Shown one piece after another: positions 60,772 to 64,000 of a stretch of 64,000 nt of DNA. The notes beneath the pieces were generated by a model, which worked only from the letters and a program-made list of their open reading frames with translations, was not told the DNA's origin and searched no databases. Location of the stretch: assembly GCF_051020985.1 (NCBI RefSeq), contig NC_135003.1:7557501-7621500 (forward strand), in the 5' to 3' direction. This stretch comes from Nomia melanderi. Its lineage: Eukaryota > Arthropoda > Insecta > Hymenoptera > Halictidae. The position numbers and the translations under genes were made by a program. How positions within the stretch are numbered: the first letter of the stretch is position 1; the number at the start of each line of letters is the position of its first letter.

Positions 60772-61152
60772 TTAATTATTTTCGTCAGTAGTGTCTGTAT
60801 TGCGTATATACAAGGGTGACACGTAAGTCGTTGAAAGTGAAGACGGAACTGATTCATCTCCTGCAAACAACTTTGTGAAACAACAACCGCGGGTACCGGT
60901 TAAAGAAAACAATGATACAGCGAAAGAGAATGCATCAACTACGCGAAGTCACTTAATTGCACGTTACTCAAGGTTTCAAAGGTAAACCGAGTTGCATTCA
61001 GACACGCCAGTACGCGAACCGTCTAGTGTTATTGTCGCAGCTGATAATAACAGAACGGTACGAGTGTCTGGGATGTTGCATTACGCGTATACGATTATCC
61101 CGGCAATCGTTGCGTGGCACGCGTTCCACGGGTTCGTTGTGACAGTCCACTC

Positions 61153-61192
61153 CCGGTGAACACCGGAGATACCCTATATACAGGGTGACCAC
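61153..61192. other. Short stems and an ACAGGGTG-type repeat end
   Basis: CCGGTG/CACCGG with a 2-nt loop (61153-61166) is followed by ACCCT/AGGGT around ATATAC, giving TATATACAGGGTGACC. ATATACAGGGTG-like strings often mark ends of insect repeats. A similar TATATACAAGGGTGACAC occurs 375 bp upstream near 60806. Too little is conserved to name an element. Confidence 0.25.
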
Positions 61193-61824
61193 ACAGTTAT
61201 TTATCTATCAACATTCTTGCCCCTAATAATAAATTTCGCCATTTTTTATAAGTAATATTGTATCGCACGTAGACTATTCACAATATTTAAAAACAGTTAA
61301 ACAACCTTCTAACCACCACCTAACGTAGCTATTCTTAGTAAACTACAAAAAGTGGAAAAATCTCTCGTTTCATTTTTTCTACAAGCATACCCGTTATAAG
61401 AAAAATGCCAGCTAATAATGGCAAGAACAAACAAGCTTCCATGAATCCAAGGGGAGGAAGCGTGGCCGATAACTCGGTTCCGCAGTCGTGACACGGAGAC
61501 GAGCGAGTCAGGCCTTCCACCATGCGTTCCCCTTTTTTTTCCACCCTCTTTTATCTTTTCCTTTTGCGGACTGTGTTATCTATAGGCTAGCGGTATCGAT
61601 GAGGGAACCAAGGGCAGGACTGGCGGTCGCTTTTTGAACGAGGCTTTACAACGAGAGGTTTCATCCCACCCGAATGAAACGAAGCTTCTATTGACTTTAA
61701 TCGATGCTTGCGTAATCTTCTGTAGGCCGATCAGTTTTTTAGGCATACGCCTACTGCTTCGCTCTGTTAGCGACCTAGTGATTTGTTACTTTCAGGTGAC
61801 TTTAAGTAACTTTTGGTTCTTTAA

Positions 61825-62055
61825 CCCCTTGTTCTACGATTTCTTCCACCCTACGCTTGCTAGAAGTATTTCATCGTTAATAATGTACTAGAACGAAAGA
61901 ATCCTATGTTTGTCTTATGTCTACATTTACTCTAATAGCTACTAACTGACAATAGTAAAATAACATTTAATTTTTGCTGAAATGTATATAACATTCTACT
62001 AACTTTTTATCGAAATTTTCATCACGAATCTAGGACGATATTGTTGAACAAGTGA
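61825..62055 (+). mobile_element. TTAA-flanked MITE, family 1, copy D
   Basis: This 231-bp element lies between TTAA at 61821-61824 and TTAA at 62056-62059. The left end, CCCCTTGTTCTACGATTTC, matches the copy C terminus closely. The right end, read inward on the minus strand, is TCACTTGTTCAACAATATCG. The interior aligns to copy B (shared 18-mer at 61957-61974) and more loosely to A and C. An open frame that starts upstream (61634) and runs into the element is not evidence for a gene. Confidence 0.75.
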
Positions 62056-62339
62056 TTAAGGTTTTGTTTATTCGTATTATCACCTATAAAAATGTACACT
62101 CAAGATAATTATGGAATGTGATCTTTGAAAATATTTAATAACTTCAAGGTGAACCTTTGGAGTGTAAACATTTAAACATAGAAATATTCTCTACATTTGT
62201 GCACCGTGAAAAACCGTTTAAGTGAGAGATCATGGTAACAGAACGAGGTAGCAAGTTTGAACGCGACTTCTGCCGGAGAAGAAAAATTACGTGTCTTTTT
62301 TATCATTTCCTTCGGTAAAACCAGTACCGGTGAGAACTG

Positions 62340-62530
62340 TAAGGGCTCCATAATCGCGTTACGGAATGGCGCAGTCATTAATTCTATTAGCCGAGGACAG
62401 TCGTTATTCAGTTGGCCGGTCCGCTAGCAATCGCAATTAATCGCTCGTCGCGTTGACGCCGAAGACGAATTGCTCTGTACTTCGTCCAGCGATTGATCGA
62501 CGGAATTAATCAACGATTTGCATGCGCGTA
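62340..62530. promoter_or_regulatory. Possible enhancer: POU octamer and ATTA sites
   Basis: The octamer ATTTGCAT (62516-62523) lies next to repeated AATTAATC-type sites in a short GC-richer patch between AT-rich flanks. POU and paired/bicoid-type homeodomain factors recognise such words. Nothing else in the patch indicates a gene. Confidence 0.2.
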
Positions 62531-64000
62531 AACATCGATGAGTCACCAGCTATTTTTGCATAAACAGTTGACTTATTTTTTTGGCCTACCGTTGGTCGCA
62601 TGGAGACTGTTACTAATTTCGTTTATGGGGTTGGTGAAAGTGGGTCATTCTTCGCTCAAGCATAAAATTGCAAATTTCTTCTACTTTTCTAAGGGACACG
62701 TTGTAACTCGTTTTCATTCGCCTTCTTGCGATAAAGTACACGTGGTTAGAAAATATTTGTAGCATTACATTTAAGTTACCAACATGAATAATTCTTTGGA
62801 CTAAGTTTCATAATAATGTCCCTCCGCTAAATGGTGCATTCTTAGCTAATAATCTTAAGGAGAAGTTTAACTACAGTTCCGTGGAATTTAATAGTTTGAC
62901 GGCCGTGTACTTAACGAAGCTTCTCTCAGGTTTCTCGTGCAGATGTTCGTAGAATAATTGTACAATGTTTCTTAAGGAATATATCAGATTTATCTATCGA
63001 AACTATACAACAGAAATTTAATCTCTGTAATAACGAAAAATGTAATTATGATACTGGCAGGTAGCTTCAGTATTTTTAACGAATAAATATAATGAATGAT
63101 GCCGCTGATAAGAATTATATATTTTATATGCAACAACTTCATATGAAGGTAAGCATAAATATTTTCGCTCCTCCGATTTCATAGGATGAAATGTAATAGG
63201 GGGAGATTGAAATTTGCATTTGGAAAATCCATCGGATGCAAATTAACTGAGAAGAATCATCGGCCGTGAATAACACTCGGAATAGAAGATGAAAGGCACT
63301 TCTAGCAACTTCGCAGATACGCCCCACATAATATCTGTTTACACAACTGGAAGACGCACTCCCCTTGGCAAACGGAAGTGCCGCGAGGAACTAAAGCGCT
63401 CCACAGTGCCCGCAACCATCACCTCCGAGATTTTATTAGTTCCGCTTTTTTCTGCTGCGATTCCGACACCCTAGGAACCCTCATATTGTACTCCCATCTC
63501 AATAAAATTCATCGTGATGACTAATAAAAAACTTCCGAAATGAATTCGTTTTCAAAGGAGTAAAACCACTCCTATACTTATATATTTAAACATTTCTAAC
63601 ACATAAAACTAGAAAAATTAAATGATTGATTTAACAATTACACTTATCGTTAAAATAATTATTAAATATCCGACAGTATAATATTTCATAATAGTTCGCT
63701 TCCGAAGAGATCATTTTACAAAAATATTAATTCTAGAAAAAAAATGAATCAACGCCGAAACTATAAATAATTGCTTTTAGTAACTTCAATCCAACGCAAA
63801 GCAACTCTAAATAATCGAAAATGCGGTGTCCAGTTACAAGTAGCCTGCAGAAACCCATTAAAATTTAAATTCAAATTATCATATGAATCTTCCTGCCCAC
63901 TTTCAACTTCGTAATCGACCGTTACACCGCGGCGCGCTTAACTAAATCATACCCCAAACGTTGTTGCAAACAACCGTTCGTTCCCCAGCAATTCAACTCC
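62531..64000. other. No gene: AT-rich DNA to window end
   Basis: AT-rich sequence with a weak patch at 63.25-63.48 kb and another starting near 63.86 kb. No transposon ends, splice pairs or coding frames are supported. Confidence 0.55.

Noticed and set aside
1..64000. tRNA, rRNA, known microRNA, CRISPR or transposase genes
   Set aside because: I looked by eye for B-box-like GGTTCGA words followed by CC, for common insect microRNA seeds, for regularly spaced repeats and for transposase or reverse transcriptase frames, and found none. A computed search could still find weak cases.

Overview
The window looks like non-coding DNA from an arthropod nuclear genome, most likely an insect and quite possibly a hymenopteran. 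This is an inference. It rests on long AT-rich stretches broken every one to three kilobases by short CpG-rich patches, on short TTAA-flanked (piggyBac-type) and TA-flanked (Tc1/mariner-type) non-autonomous transposons, on arthropod-like splice signals, and on the absence of any dense gene arrangement. I recognise no protein-coding gene, rRNA, tRNA or CRISPR array. The open reading frames are short, carry no domain I recognise, overlap in several frames and lie mainly in the GC-rich patches, where stop codons are rarer by composition. I treat all of them as chance.

The strongest functional signal is two near-identical sites on the minus strand, at 5222/5223 and 44541/44542. In each, a complete 3' splice site (polypyrimidine tract ending in CAG) is fused directly to a 5' splice site (GTAAAT or GTAAGA). 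This is the architecture of recursive splice sites (ratchet points), which subdivide very long introns in insects. Each is followed 53-56 nt downstream by a further GT donor, as in RS-exons. Weaker sites of the same kind lie at 40609/40610 and 56222/56223. I infer that most or all of the window lies in one giant intron, or a very large 5' region, of a minus-strand gene whose coding exons are mostly or wholly outside.

The second clear content is miniature transposons. One TTAA-flanked family has four copies (729-916, 14332-14576, 47061-47304 on the opposite strand, 61825-62055). A second family has one full copy (60532-60771). A third has a full copy at 11592-11830 and a decayed relative near 56306-56462. 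A 145-bp Tc1/mariner-like element with 36-bp terminal inverted repeats and TA duplications lies at 47584-47728. None encodes a transposase.

Layout: 0-5 kb holds AT-rich DNA, MITE copy A and an 18-C run. 5-12 kb holds the first ratchet point, a GC-rich nested hairpin and a family 3 MITE. 12-26 kb holds alternating GC patches, MITE copy B, a polypurine tract, a 156-bp-spaced duplication and an E-box-rich patch. 26-40 kb is mostly featureless, with one weak candidate exon at 31460-31659. 40-48 kb holds two ratchet candidates, a hairpin, MITE copy C and the Tc1-like MITE. 48-59 kb holds a 19-G run and a degenerating CG pentamer array. 59-64 kb holds a homeodomain-site-rich GC patch, the family 2 MITE and MITE copy D. 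The GC patches may include cis-regulatory elements, but that cannot be shown from one sequence.
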